Source: Marinicrinis sediminis
GTDB taxonomy: Bacteria > Bacillota > Bacilli > Paenibacillales > KCTC-33676
Reading direction: 5' to 3'
Assembly: GCF_042685085.1 (NCBI RefSeq)
Contig: NZ_JBHUMM010000005.1
Coordinates: 62,001 to 126,000 of the forward strand
Length of the DNA: 64,000 nucleotides
This document shows, piece by piece, positions 18,001 to 26,234 of the stretch; within the stretch, counting starts at the first letter, position 1, and every line of letters starts with the position of its first letter. A program made the translations under genes and the position numbers. The notes under the pieces are model-generated. The model was not told the DNA's origin and searched no databases. It saw only the letters and a program-made list of their open reading frames with translations.

Positions 18001-21000
18001 CCCGTTCCTCCGGGTAAGCCGGATCAATCGGCAGATAAGCCGCACCTGACTTCATCACACCATAGAGACCAACCAGCATATCGAGCGAACGTTCACACAT
18101 CACGCCTACAATCATACCTGGTCCCGCTCCCCGTTCCAGCAGCCCATGGGCTACACGATTGGCAGCCTCATTCAGTTCCTGGTAAGACAGCGCCTTCTCC
18201 TCGAAACAGATCGCCGTCGCCTGTGGATTGCGCATGGCCTGTTCTTCCAGCCGTGCGTGCACCGTCTTCTCTCGGTCATATTCCGTGGCGGTCTGATTAA
18301 AATCCACCAGTAACTGACGTGTCTCCTCCTGTGTCAGCATCGTAAGCTGTGACAGGGCTTTCTCCGGAGAAGCCGCCGCATCCTTCAGCAGCTCGCAGAA
18401 ATGATGCATCATACGCTTCACCGTTTCCTCACGAAACAGGTCCGTACAATATTCCATGAAAAAGGACAGCTGATCCGCTTCCTCCACCACCGTCAAGTTA
18501 AGATCCACCTTGGCAATCTGATGAGTCATCTCATAAGGACGGATCGTCATCCCATCCATCTCCAGCTTGACCTGATCCATATTTTGCAGCGTAAACATCG
18601 TATCGAACAGGGGGTTGCGGCTCAGATTTCGCTGCAGCTCCAGCTTTTCCACGAGCCGTTCAAACGGATACGCTTGATGCTCATAGGTAGCCAAAGACAG
18701 GTCCCTGACCTGTTCCACATAATCGCAAAAGCTTAGTTCCCCGCGCGGAGCAGTACGAACAGCGAGCGTATTTACGAACATGCCGATAATACGCGCCACA
18801 TCGCCATGAGATCGGCCGGCAATCGGGGAACCTACTACGATGTCGTCCTGTCCGCTGTAGCGAGACAGCCAAGCGGTGTAGCCTGCCAGCAAGACCATGT
18901 ATATGGTTGCACCTGTGTGGGCAGCGAGACTTCTCAGTCTATCCGTCACCTTTGCATCCAAGGTGAAACGAACCGCACTGCCTTTAAAGCTTTGCACCGG
19001 TGGTCGCGGGAAATCTGTGGGCAGATGCAGCACCGGCACGTCATCAGCATATTGCTGCAGCCAATAGGCTTCATGCTGCTTCATGAGGTCGCTCTCCATT
19101 TGTGCTTGCTGCCATACGGCTACATCCTTGTACTGCAGCGGGAGCGGATCAAGTGTTTCTCCCTGGTACAAGGCCATCGTATCGGCAATGAGCAATTGCA
19201 TCGACACTCCGTCTGAAACGATGTGATGCATGTCCATCATCAGGACCGCACGATTCGCTCCGATGGCAACCCATCCAACCCGGAGCAGCGGAGCCTGGCC
19301 CAGATCGAAAGGACGCACAAACTGCTGTACAATCTGCTCCATCTGCTGTCTCATTCCAGCGTGAAGATCCGAAGCCCCACGGTTTGTCTCTATCTGCGGG
19401 CTCGCTGCTTCCAGCGAGAATCTCTCAATAGTCAGCTCCACCTGTTCATGAACCCGCTGCACGAACTGATCCCCCTGCATCTCGAAGGAAGTACGCAACG
19501 ATTCATGACGTTCCAGCAGCTGTCGACAGGCCCGCTCCAAGCGGTCCAGATCCAGCGTTCCCTCCAGCTCCAGCAGTTGAGGCATATTGTAACTAAGCTG
19601 CGCTCCCTCCAGCTCGTTAAGAATATAGAGCCGTTTCTGGGAGGAAGTCACCGGATACACCTCACTCACCGGTGCCGGCTTGATTACGACAACCTCGCTC
19701 TTCTCTTTTCGTTCCAATCGTTTGGCCAGTTGCTCCACCGTCGCCGTCTCAAACACATCCCGCAAAGCGAGCTGTACCTGCATTTGTTTATAAACGGCCG
19801 CAATGAGGGTCGTGGCAGACAGAGAATGACCGCCTAACTCGAAAAAAGAATCTTCGACACGGACTGAACCCGGTGGCATACCCAGCACCTGTTCGAAGAT
19901 GGCGGCCACTTCTTTCTCAGTTTCATTGCGCGGAGGCGTGCAGGCAGACTCCCGTTCCGCCTGAGTAACGAGCGGGTCCGGCAACGCCTTGCGATCCAGC
20001 TTGCCATTGGGTGTGACGGGCACATCATCCAGCCTGACGAAACGGCTCGGGATCATGTAGGCAGGCAGCTGCTGCCCGAGACAGGCTTTCAGTTCCGACT
20101 CTCCTGGATCAGACCCGGTACACAAATAATACGCACATAAATACTTCGTCCCCCCATGCTCCACGCGGTCGAGCACCAGCGCCCACTTCATGCGGTCATG
20201 CTTCATCAGCTGAGCCTGAATCTCACCCAGTTCAATGCGGTAGCCCCGTATTTTCACCTGATGATCCATCCGGCCGAGAAACTCGATATTCCCATCTGCT
20301 CCCCATCTCGCCAGGTCGCCCGTCCGATACATAACTGAACTGCCTGCTTCTGAATGTGCCCCCGCTACAGCCTGCGGGTCCGTGACCTTGGTTGCAAACG
20401 AATCGGGGACAGTGCCAAACGGATCGGGAACAAATCGCTCCTTCGTCAGTTCGACATCTGTATAGCCTGCTGCGAGACATTCCCCACCTATGTACAACTC
20501 TCCGGGCACATGCACCGGACATGGTTCCATGCGCGTATTCAAAATGTAATACCTGGCATTTTGAATCGGCCTGCCGTACGGAATGCTGGCCCAGTCGGGA
20601 CTGACCTTGTCTATAGGATAAAAATTCGACCAGACCGTCGCTTCGGTAGCGCCTCCCAATGACACCACCTGAACGCCGTCAAACGTCTGCTTTAATGCTT
20701 CCGGCAATGTCAGTGGAATCCAGTCTCCACTCAGGAAAACCAGTCTGAGCTTGCTGATTCTGCGGGACGCACGGCATCGCTCGCTCTCCATAAAAGGCAC
20801 CAGCTGCTGTAGCGCTGCGGGAGCCGAATCCCAGAATGTAATGGGCTCCTCATAGAGGATGTCCAGCAAGCGCTGCGGTTCGCGAATCTCTTCTTCCTTC
20901 ACCATACGGATCGAACCGCCAAACGACAGCATGCCGAACAGATCAAATACAGACAGATCAAAGCACAGGGAGGTAATAAAGAGCACACAATCTCGTGAAT

Positions 21001-23365
21001 CAAAGGCAAACTGTCGCTCTGCCCATGCCAGCAAATTCATGACAGGGCGATGCTGTACGATGACCCCTTTGGGTTTGCCCGTCGAACCCGATGTGAAGAT
21101 ACAGTATGCCGGGTGCGCAGAAGTGGCAGCAGGAGCGAGTGCATGTTTCGGCATCTGCTCCGCCTGTCCCCGGGTGAACCAGCGCAGGGAAGGCAAACCT
21201 TTTGCATTCGAATCGTGAACAGTCCGGTTCAGATCTTCGGCCATGTTCATATTTGGCTGGATCGATTCAGGTTGATTCAATTCAGGTCTGATCAAGTCTG
21301 ATTGGCCCAGATCTGGCTGGATCAAGTCAGCTTGGATCAAGTTTGCTGCACTCAGATCTGCTTCGCTCTGTTCATTGGATTCCAGTGGGGCATGAGACCC
21401 CCCTTTTTTCCGTATCACGGCATCAAAGCGATATTGCAGTTCATTCTGAAAAGCATCATTGCGATAGATGCATTCCGTCAGCTCCAATTGCGCAGTCTGC
21501 TTCAGGATATCTTGAAGCATCCGCTCGTGCACATAGAGCTCCCCGTCAAATTGCTGCTTGCTGCCAGATGCTTCTGGATGCGCCTTTTCATAATGGTGAA
21601 CAGACTCGATGTAGGCCGTTTTCTGGTTTAGATCAAGCAGATCAGCCAGAATGAGAACTCCACCAGGCTTGAGCAAGCCTTCCAGCTCCGTAATGACCGC
21701 TGACAGATAGTGAAATCCGGGAAAAAACTGCACCGTACTGGCCAAGACGATCACATCCATTGAGGAAGCCTCAAGCGGCAGTTCCGCCAACTCATGGGCA
21801 AATCCCTTCATCCATTCCACCTGATCCAGACCGTGCTGATCGGCATAATTTTGATTTCGTCTGAGGGTTTCACCAGACGGGTCCATCGCTCTGACACGTT
21901 GAACACGTTTGCACAATGAAAACGTCAAAAGTCCTGCTCCACAGCCAATCTCCAGTACCTCTGCCTTTTCATGCACATGTGGAGCCATAATTCCCATCAC
22001 ATGATCATGATATTGATGAACCTCTTGTTCTGAGAAAGGACGCCCATCGTAGCTGCTGACGAAGCCACCTGCTGTCACGCTGTCGTAAGATCGCTCGGCA
22101 ATATGATCCCACAGTTGTTCAACCGTTTGCATTTCCAGCGTTTCGACAGGTGGGGACGAAGCGTGCACATCCATATACAGGACGGCTTTCATCGCATCGA
22201 GTGAGTAGAACAAGCTCTGTAACGGCTTGGCCACCTCGAATTGCGTTAGTACATACCTAATCTGCAATTCCTGCATAATCGACGCTACACGACCTTTTGG
22301 ATAGCCTGGCTCCATCGGCACATAAGCCCCACCTGCCTTGAGCACCGCAAGTACCGCGATCACCATCTCGGCCGATCGTTCCAGCAGGACGGCCACATAC
22401 GTGCCTGGCCCAACCCCTGCTTCTCTTAGCAGGTGCGCCCACTGATTGGCTCTTTCATTCAATGTTTCGTATGTCATCTTCCCCCTGCCATCATAGATTG
22501 CAATCTGCTGCGGATGCTGCTCCGCCTGCTGTTCAAACCGCTGATACATCAGTCCTTCTTCATCATATGGGGCCTGCGTCTGATTCATTTTCTGCAGCCA
22601 CTGCTCCGCTTCCGTGCGGTCGATGACGCTAAGTTCCCCGATCGACCGATCAATTCCTTTGCGCTCTTCATCAAGCAATTCCGATAGCAGCCTGATATAT
22701 CGGTCCACAAAAGAACGAATGGTCGCCTCATCAAATCGTCCCTCATCGTAAGCAATCTGAATTTGATATCCTTGCTCACTACCTGCCAGCTGCCATCTCA
22801 GCTCCATATCTTCGAGATGGAGCCATTTCTCCATCTCTTTGTCCCCATGAATGGAAGTCATACCAAACATCGTACTTGCCAGCAGCTCGGACGGCTCGGT
22901 CAGATGCAGCGAACGGACGAGCTCGTCAACCGGGAAATACGGATGCTTCCAATCCTCCTTCAACTGCTGTTGCAAGCGCCCAAGCAGGCTGCGGAAGGGC
23001 TCCTGCGCATCGAGCTGGAACGGAATCACCACACAGGATGAGGGGGATGGTTGCTGTCCCTCCTGCATCGCCAGCACTGGCACCGTCACCGCCACTTCCT
23101 CTTGGTCGGTATGGGCATGCAGCCATACATAGTAAGCACCGAGCAAAAATACATAGGCAGAAATATCTTTGCCCCGTGAAACTCGTTGAATCGAAGCGAT
23201 CAGCTCTTCGGACAGATGCGCCGTCAGTTGATGAGTGCGTACACTCCTTTTTACCTGAAAGGGGGATGGCAAATGGGTCTTGGTTTCCAGACCAGTGAGC
23301 CTTGAAAGCCAATACGCTTCAGATCGCTGGTAGGCCTCTGTCGCGCGCATGGTTGGATCGATCAT
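15032..23365 (-). CDS. Two-module nonribosomal peptide synthetase with a methyltransferase-interrupted A domain
   Basis: The start is ATG 23365, preceded by AGGAGG with a 7-nt gap; the longer frame from 23407 has no ribosome binding site. It encodes 2777 residues. In order: a half condensation domain lacking HHxxxDG (about 1-250), as in some initiation modules; A1 front part (A2 motif LKAGGAYVP 342-350); a SAM methyltransferase (VLEIGCGAG 470-478) in 416-656; a pentapeptide-repeat-like linker 668-708; A1 rear part (FTSGSTGKPKG 757-767); carrier domain with LGGHS, Ser1181; a full condensation domain (HHIVSDG from 1380); A2 (about 1698-2240), carrier Ser2284; and a C-terminal epimerase-like domain with HHFCFDQ at 2467-2473 and NFIGQFD. 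Read against GrsA, A1 gives D-L-F-D-F-S-L-V-W (nearest code I recall is Cys, not a match) and A2 gives D-I-L-Q-M-G-M-V-W, a glycine code. There is no thioesterase. No MbtH, phosphopantetheinyl transferase or exporter gene lies nearby. Product: probably a methylated dipeptide ending in Gly, or a product needing a partner enzyme. Confidence 0.93.
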   Translation of the reverse strand: MIDPTMRATEAYQRSEAYWLSRLTGLETKTHLPSPFQVKRSVRTHQLTAHLSEELIASIQRVSRGKDISAYVFLLGAYYVWLHAHTDQEEVAVTVPVLAMQEGQQPSPSSCVVIPFQLDAQEPFRSLLGRLQQQLKEDWKHPYFPVDELVRSLHLTEPSELLASTMFGMTSIHGDKEMEKWLHLEDMELRWQLAGSEQGYQIQIAYDEGRFDEATIRSFVDRYIRLLSELLDEERKGIDRSIGELSVIDRTEAEQWLQKMNQTQAPYDEEGLMYQRFEQQAEQHPQQIAIYDGRGKMTYETLNERANQWAHLLREAGVGPGTYVAVLLERSAEMVIAVLAVLKAGGAYVPMEPGYPKGRVASIMQELQIRYVLTQFEVAKPLQSLFYSLDAMKAVLYMDVHASSPPVETLEMQTVEQLWDHIAERSYDSVTAGGFVSSYDGRPFSEQEVHQYHDHVMGIMAPHVHEKAEVLEIGCGAGLLTFSLCKRVQRVRAMDPSGETLRRNQNYADQHGLDQVEWMKGFAHELAELPLEASSMDVIVLASTVQFFPGFHYLSAVITELEGLLKPGGVLILADLLDLNQKTAYIESVHHYEKAHPEASGSKQQFDGELYVHERMLQDILKQTAQLELTECIYRNDAFQNELQYRFDAVIRKKGGSHAPLESNEQSEADLSAANLIQADLIQPDLGQSDLIRPELNQPESIQPNMNMAEDLNRTVHDSNAKGLPSLRWFTRGQAEQMPKHALAPAATSAHPAYCIFTSGSTGKPKGVIVQHRPVMNLLAWAERQFAFDSRDCVLFITSLCFDLSVFDLFGMLSFGGSIRMVKEEEIREPQRLLDILYEEPITFWDSAPAALQQLVPFMESERCRASRRISKLRLVFLSGDWIPLTLPEALKQTFDGVQVVSLGGATEATVWSNFYPIDKVSPDWASIPYGRPIQNARYYILNTRMEPCPVHVPGELYIGGECLAAGYTDVELTKERFVPDPFGTVPDSFATKVTDPQAVAGAHSEAGSSVMYRTGDLARWGADGNIEFLGRMDHQVKIRGYRIELGEIQAQLMKHDRMKWALVLDRVEHGGTKYLCAYYLCTGSDPGESELKACLGQQLPAYMIPSRFVRLDDVPVTPNGKLDRKALPDPLVTQAERESACTPPRNETEKEVAAIFEQVLGMPPGSVRVEDSFFELGGHSLSATTLIAAVYKQMQVQLALRDVFETATVEQLAKRLERKEKSEVVVIKPAPVSEVYPVTSSQKRLYILNELEGAQLSYNMPQLLELEGTLDLDRLERACRQLLERHESLRTSFEMQGDQFVQRVHEQVELTIERFSLEAASPQIETNRGASDLHAGMRQQMEQIVQQFVRPFDLGQAPLLRVGWVAIGANRAVLMMDMHHIVSDGVSMQLLIADTMALYQGETLDPLPLQYKDVAVWQQAQMESDLMKQHEAYWLQQYADDVPVLHLPTDFPRPPVQSFKGSAVRFTLDAKVTDRLRSLAAHTGATIYMVLLAGYTAWLSRYSGQDDIVVGSPIAGRSHGDVARIIGMFVNTLAVRTAPRGELSFCDYVEQVRDLSLATYEHQAYPFERLVEKLELQRNLSRNPLFDTMFTLQNMDQVKLEMDGMTIRPYEMTHQIAKVDLNLTVVEEADQLSFFMEYCTDLFREETVKRMMHHFCELLKDAAASPEKALSQLTMLTQEETRQLLVDFNQTATEYDREKTVHARLEEQAMRNPQATAICFEEKALSYQELNEAANRVAHGLLERGAGPGMIVGVMCERSLDMLVGLYGVMKSGAAYLPIDPAYPEERVKVLLADSDASLLLVQSHLTDRVSFDGFDGEVLLLGADAWIGYSATQPEQKVTSGDLAYVIYTSGSTGQPKGVMIEHRAVMNFMTGMAQRIPFAEHASIASLTTMSFDIFVLETLLPLSRGMKVVLASEEEAVDGLALEALNKRHSFEMMQTTPSRMTLLMERDRQATWLGQLKVLMLGGEPMSMALLERLRERTNARIFNMYGPTETTVWSSVEELTDATTITIGRPIANTQMVIVNEWRQLQPAGVAGELCIAGDGLARGYWKRETLTAEKFVPFPWSGDEVSVDEDLSSKELWDQRRMYHTGDLARWLPDGRLEHMGRIDHQVKIRGFRIELGEIEAMLLRHEAVREAVVIQVRDSQGESALAAYLVLHDRLEKDRDCEEAGSMSDSTVANEGPHEGEQGDQGDRISWRGYLTEWLPQYMIPAFFTVLTEMPLTPNGKVDRKALPNPQQGDEERVVVQPRNETEAVLAEVWANVLKLEEVSVMDSFFDLGGSSMKFIHVSSRLAERGRSVTIQELFQYVTIAELAPHVKQVREREMEGYETGEVAIHPNHFHSFSDSEEKREMMWGEVSAIRFPDRLDPSWIEQVLRILMNRHDILQLRSIRTADGWKQRIVEWDGSVPFEVIDIRHIPQEERMERLADMAWSMESALDVQEGPLLLFRLLDGGDQEPSTLVYAMHHFCFDQISIHIFMKEFMLLIQQQRENRTFQLPPRTATYMELMKAMQAYADSDACREQMDYWLPLANGEGVDIPLEMPVSACTEWTIGMTQHEIDIQGLLKELNRQPGIQLNDVLIYAFLKGYQKWSGQTQLMMNLFDTGRYPYEEGLELSNTIGWMAGKYPVRFELSGSDSILDELRDVARQRKQIPQDNSYSLLRYAHQDDHIRAQMQHIRDAQVNFNFIGQFDEEMHTDWLHEVTPIPLPEKQKVNSSLQDRDLLNVGSQVQGQRLHLYWFYIAGLISRESIDQLASWMHEEIERVGLELGKHEGVGI

Positions 23366-23672
23366 GTCGTACCTCCTCATTAGATGCAAATCGGATGAAT
23401 ATCTCATTTAGCCAGTAATATTAACCTGCAATCGATTACCCTTTTCATTCACAAGTTGTTCCGGATGACTTGTGCGGCATGTGATTGAATTGTTCATTCA
23501 TTTCGACATAAACTGACGATTTTCCTGTTTTTAGACTGAATTTTTAGAATATTTCATTTCTTTTCTTCCTATGTATCTTTGTTTGTGTAGGGTATCGTCA
23601 CTCTATTCCGCTACCCGTACATACCCCGGCCTGTTTCTGTGCATCATGTTAACAAAGGAGAGTGAAGAAAAC

Positions 23673-25250
23673 TTGAAAAATGTCTCCAAAGTATTCTGGA
23701 TTTCCCTCATTACCACCCTACTCTTCGTCTTTTGGGGTGTCCTATTTCCTGATCATCTCAGCCGTATGATGACTACCGCACAGTCCTTCTTTCTCGTTCA
23801 ATTTGGATGGTTCTATCAACTGTGCGCGAGTTTTTTCCTGCTGTTTGCCCTGTTTCTCGTATTCAGTCGGTATGGTCGGATCAAGTTGGGGAAAGACGAG
23901 GACAAGCCTGAATTCAACCAACTCACCTGGTTTGCCCTGCTGTTCAGTGCGGGTATGGGAATCGGTCTTCTGTTTTTCGGTGTTTCCGAGCCGATCTCTC
24001 ATTACGCAGCCCCTCCCCTTGGAGAAGCCAAGACGAGCGAAGCAGCCACAGAGGCGCTGCGCTACACCTATTTGCACTGGGGATTGCACGCCTGGGCGAT
24101 CTACTCATCCATCGCACTGGCCTTGGCCTATTTCAAATTTCGCAAAGGGTATCCCGGACTGATGAGCGCTGCACTCTACCCGCTGCTCGGTGAACGGACG
24201 AAGGGGACACTTGGCACAGTCATTGATTCTGTGGCCGTGTTTGCTACCATTTTCGGCGTCGCCGCCTCTCTCGGACTTGGCGCTGCCCAAATTAACGGAG
24301 GACTCTCCTACTTAACAGGTATCCCGAATCAATTTTCGATTCAGCTCATCATCATCGCCGTGGTGACCGTGCTATTCCTGCTATCTGCCGGAACAGGCCT
24401 GCAGAGGGGAATTAAATATTTGAGCAATACGAATATGGTGCTGGCGTTTCTTCTCTTTCTCGGGTTTCTGATCGTTGGGCCAACCATTTTCGTGTTGAAT
24501 CTGTTTACCACAACCTTTGGTGAATACGTGCAATACTTACCCAGCATGGGACTGAGGCTCGCTCCCTTTAACCCCGAACGTGCAGAGTGGGTGAGAGGCT
24601 GGACGATTTTTTACTGGGCCTGGTGGATTGCCTGGTCTCCCTTTGTCGGTACCTTTATCGCGCGTGTATCCAGAGGAAGAACCGTCAGAGAATTTGTCAT
24701 TGCCGTCACCTTAATCCCTTCAATCGTCTGTGCATTCTGGTTTGCCGTATTTGGCGGAACCGCCATTCACTTGGAGCACATTCTCGGCATTAGCATCTCG
24801 GACAAGAATCTGGAGACTGCCCTTTTCTACGTATACGAACAGTTGCCCTTCAATTTGTTTTTTGTCATCATCACGCTGCTGCTCATCTCCACGTTTTTCA
24901 TTACATCTGCCGATTCCGCCACCTTCGTGCTTGGCATGCAAACGACCCACGGCAGTCTTAATCCATCCACGATCGTCAAAGTGATCTGGGGATTATTGCT
25001 TTCTGCCTCCGCCATTGCCCTGATGGCGTCCGGTGGGCTGCCAGCAATGCAGACCGCCATTATTGTCAGCGCCCTCCCCCTGGCCGTGGTCCTGCTGTTG
25101 ATGTCCGTATCTCTGCTTAAAGCTTTCCGCTCGGAAGTGACCAAGAAGCCGAAAGAGCGTAATGGAACTGGCAATCGCATCGCTCCGATCAAGGAAACGC
25201 TGAGTACCTCCCGGATTTGGAGACGCAAGAACAAGGAACCCCTGGGCTAG
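23673..25250 (+). CDS. BCCT-family osmolyte (betaine/carnitine/choline) transporter
   Basis: A sodium- or proton-coupled importer of trimethylammonium osmoprotectants such as glycine betaine. The 525-residue form starts at TTG 23673, giving the typical family N-terminus LKNVSKVFWISL after AAAGGAG; an ATG at 23646 lies upstream of that site and has none of its own. About twelve membrane helices are visible. The family signatures include the glycine-rich GMGIGLLFFGVSEPISHY and the conserved WTIFYWAWWIAWSPFVGTFIARVSRG segment that forms the binding box. It is divergent from the NRPS, sharing a 307-bp intergenic region, and convergent with trxA. Osmotic regulation is expected of the family, but no specific operator is recognised. 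Confidence 0.93.
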   Translation: MKNVSKVFWISLITTLLFVFWGVLFPDHLSRMMTTAQSFFLVQFGWFYQLCASFFLLFALFLVFSRYGRIKLGKDEDKPEFNQLTWFALLFSAGMGIGLLFFGVSEPISHYAAPPLGEAKTSEAATEALRYTYLHWGLHAWAIYSSIALALAYFKFRKGYPGLMSAALYPLLGERTKGTLGTVIDSVAVFATIFGVAASLGLGAAQINGGLSYLTGIPNQFSIQLIIIAVVTVLFLLSAGTGLQRGIKYLSNTNMVLAFLLFLGFLIVGPTIFVLNLFTTTFGEYVQYLPSMGLRLAPFNPERAEWVRGWTIFYWAWWIAWSPFVGTFIARVSRGRTVREFVIAVTLIPSIVCAFWFAVFGGTAIHLEHILGISISDKNLETALFYVYEQLPFNLFFVIITLLLISTFFITSADSATFVLGMQTTHGSLNPSTIVKVIWGLLLSASAIALMASGGLPAMQTAIIVSALPLAVVLLLMSVSLLKAFRSEVTKKPKERNGTGNRIAPIKETLSTSRIWRRKNKEPLG

Positions 25251-25260
25251 CTGCAAAAAA

Positions 25261-25297
25261 AGAGATCTCCAGATGCCCATGCAGGCCGGAGATCTCT
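25261..25297. terminator. Bidirectional terminator between BCCT transporter and trxA
   Basis: AGAGATCTCC at 25261-25270 and GGAGATCTCT at 25288-25297 form a perfect 10-bp stem. It is preceded by A7 on the left (U tract for the minus strand) and followed by GTTTATCC on the right. It sits between two converging genes. Confidence 0.8.
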
Positions 25298-25318
25298 GTT
25301 TATCCCTTATTCTAATTC

Positions 25319-25636
25319 TTACAGTTGGCGGCTGATGACGCTCTTCAGCGCATCCTTGGACTGGAAACCGACTACTTTATCCACGGGCTGTCCGTCCTTG
25401 AATACGATCAGGGTAGGAATGCTCATAACCCCGAAACGGGAAGCAGATTCCTGATTGTCATCCACATTTACTTTTGCAATCTTCACTTGCTCGCCCATCT
25501 CTTGATCCAGTTCCTCCAGAACTGGTGCAATCATCTTGCACGGTCCACACCAAGGGGCCCAAAAATCAACTAAAACCGTTCCCTGACCTTCTACTTCTGT
25601 ACCAAAGGTTTGGTCGGTCACATTTACAATTGCCAT
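25319..25636 (-). CDS. trxA: Thioredoxin
   Basis: The general cytosolic protein disulfide reductase, reduced by thioredoxin reductase and serving ribonucleotide reductase and other partners. The 105 residues match the family length. The redox motif WCGPC has its cysteines at 30 and 33, and the cis-Pro lies in SIPTLIVFK. The start is ATG 25636, preceded by TAGGAGGAATAATC; an upstream TTG-like start would place the ribosome binding site inside the gene. In Bacillus subtilis uvrC follows directly on the same strand; here BCCT, NRPS and the island intervene. Confidence 0.97.
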   Translation of the reverse strand: MAIVNVTDQTFGTEVEGQGTVLVDFWAPWCGPCKMIAPVLEELDQEMGEQVKIAKVNVDDNQESASRFGVMSIPTLIVFKDGQPVDKVVGFQSKDALKSVISRQL

Positions 25637-25913
25637 GATTATTCCTCCTAACAAAAATGCTTTCCAATTTGAAACAATGACAGTATACCATAAATGATCT
25701 TGCCATGGCTATGCAACCGGCAAGCTGTCATACGGCGGGTCATCTGTAGTATCTGCAATGCGCTTGCATCTATGCAGAAGCAGCAGGTCATCTCCAGTCT
25801 GACTATGAACTGCCTCACATTTGTCACATCCATTTGCTTTACAATCTTTGAGATGATTGGGTATACTAAGGACTATAAGTGAACATCAGGCGCAGTGTAA
25901 GGAGGAACGGAAC

Positions 25914-26060
25914 ATGAGTGATCCGCAAAACCCAGAACTCCATGTAAATGAAGAACCCCGCAATGACTTTATTGATGTAGGCGTAGGCTTCGCGGCTACG
26001 TTTGGATTCTTTTTCGTCGTTTGCGTTGTCTTTACCTTCATTCAATATTTCAGCAGCTAA
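25914..26060 (+). CDS. YqzM-like small membrane protein
   Basis: A 48-residue protein with one membrane helix. A hydrophilic N-terminal half contains NDFIDVGVGF, followed by AATFGFFFVVCVVFTFIQYF. The pattern (ND-ID-GVGF, then a Phe-rich helix) resembles the Bacillales YqzM family, whose function is not known to me. A strong AAGGAGGAACGGAAC site precedes the ATG, supporting real translation. It is monocistronic, ends before the terminator at 26141, and lies between trxA and dnaI. Confidence 0.7.
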   Translation: MSDPQNPELHVNEEPRNDFIDVGVGFAATFGFFFVVCVVFTFIQYFSS

Positions 26061-26140
26061 AAACGACAGGCTAAACCGCTCAGGCAGCGGATCCTTAGAT
26101 CGTTGTCACAGCAAAACGCTGAACAGAACTGGCAAGCAGC

Positions 26141-26176
26141 AAAAGTCGAGTCTCCATCTGGGGACTCGACTTTTTT
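26141..26176. terminator. Bidirectional terminator between yqzM-like gene and dnaI
   Basis: AAAAGTCGAGTC at 26141-26152 pairs perfectly with GACTCGACTTTT at 26163-26174, followed by TT on the plus strand. It serves both the small gene and the converging dnaI. Confidence 0.85.
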
Positions 26177-26234
26177 CATGCGTATTTCCATGATTGATTT
26201 CTTCCTCTACATGTCCGGTTCAGCGGCTGATGAA

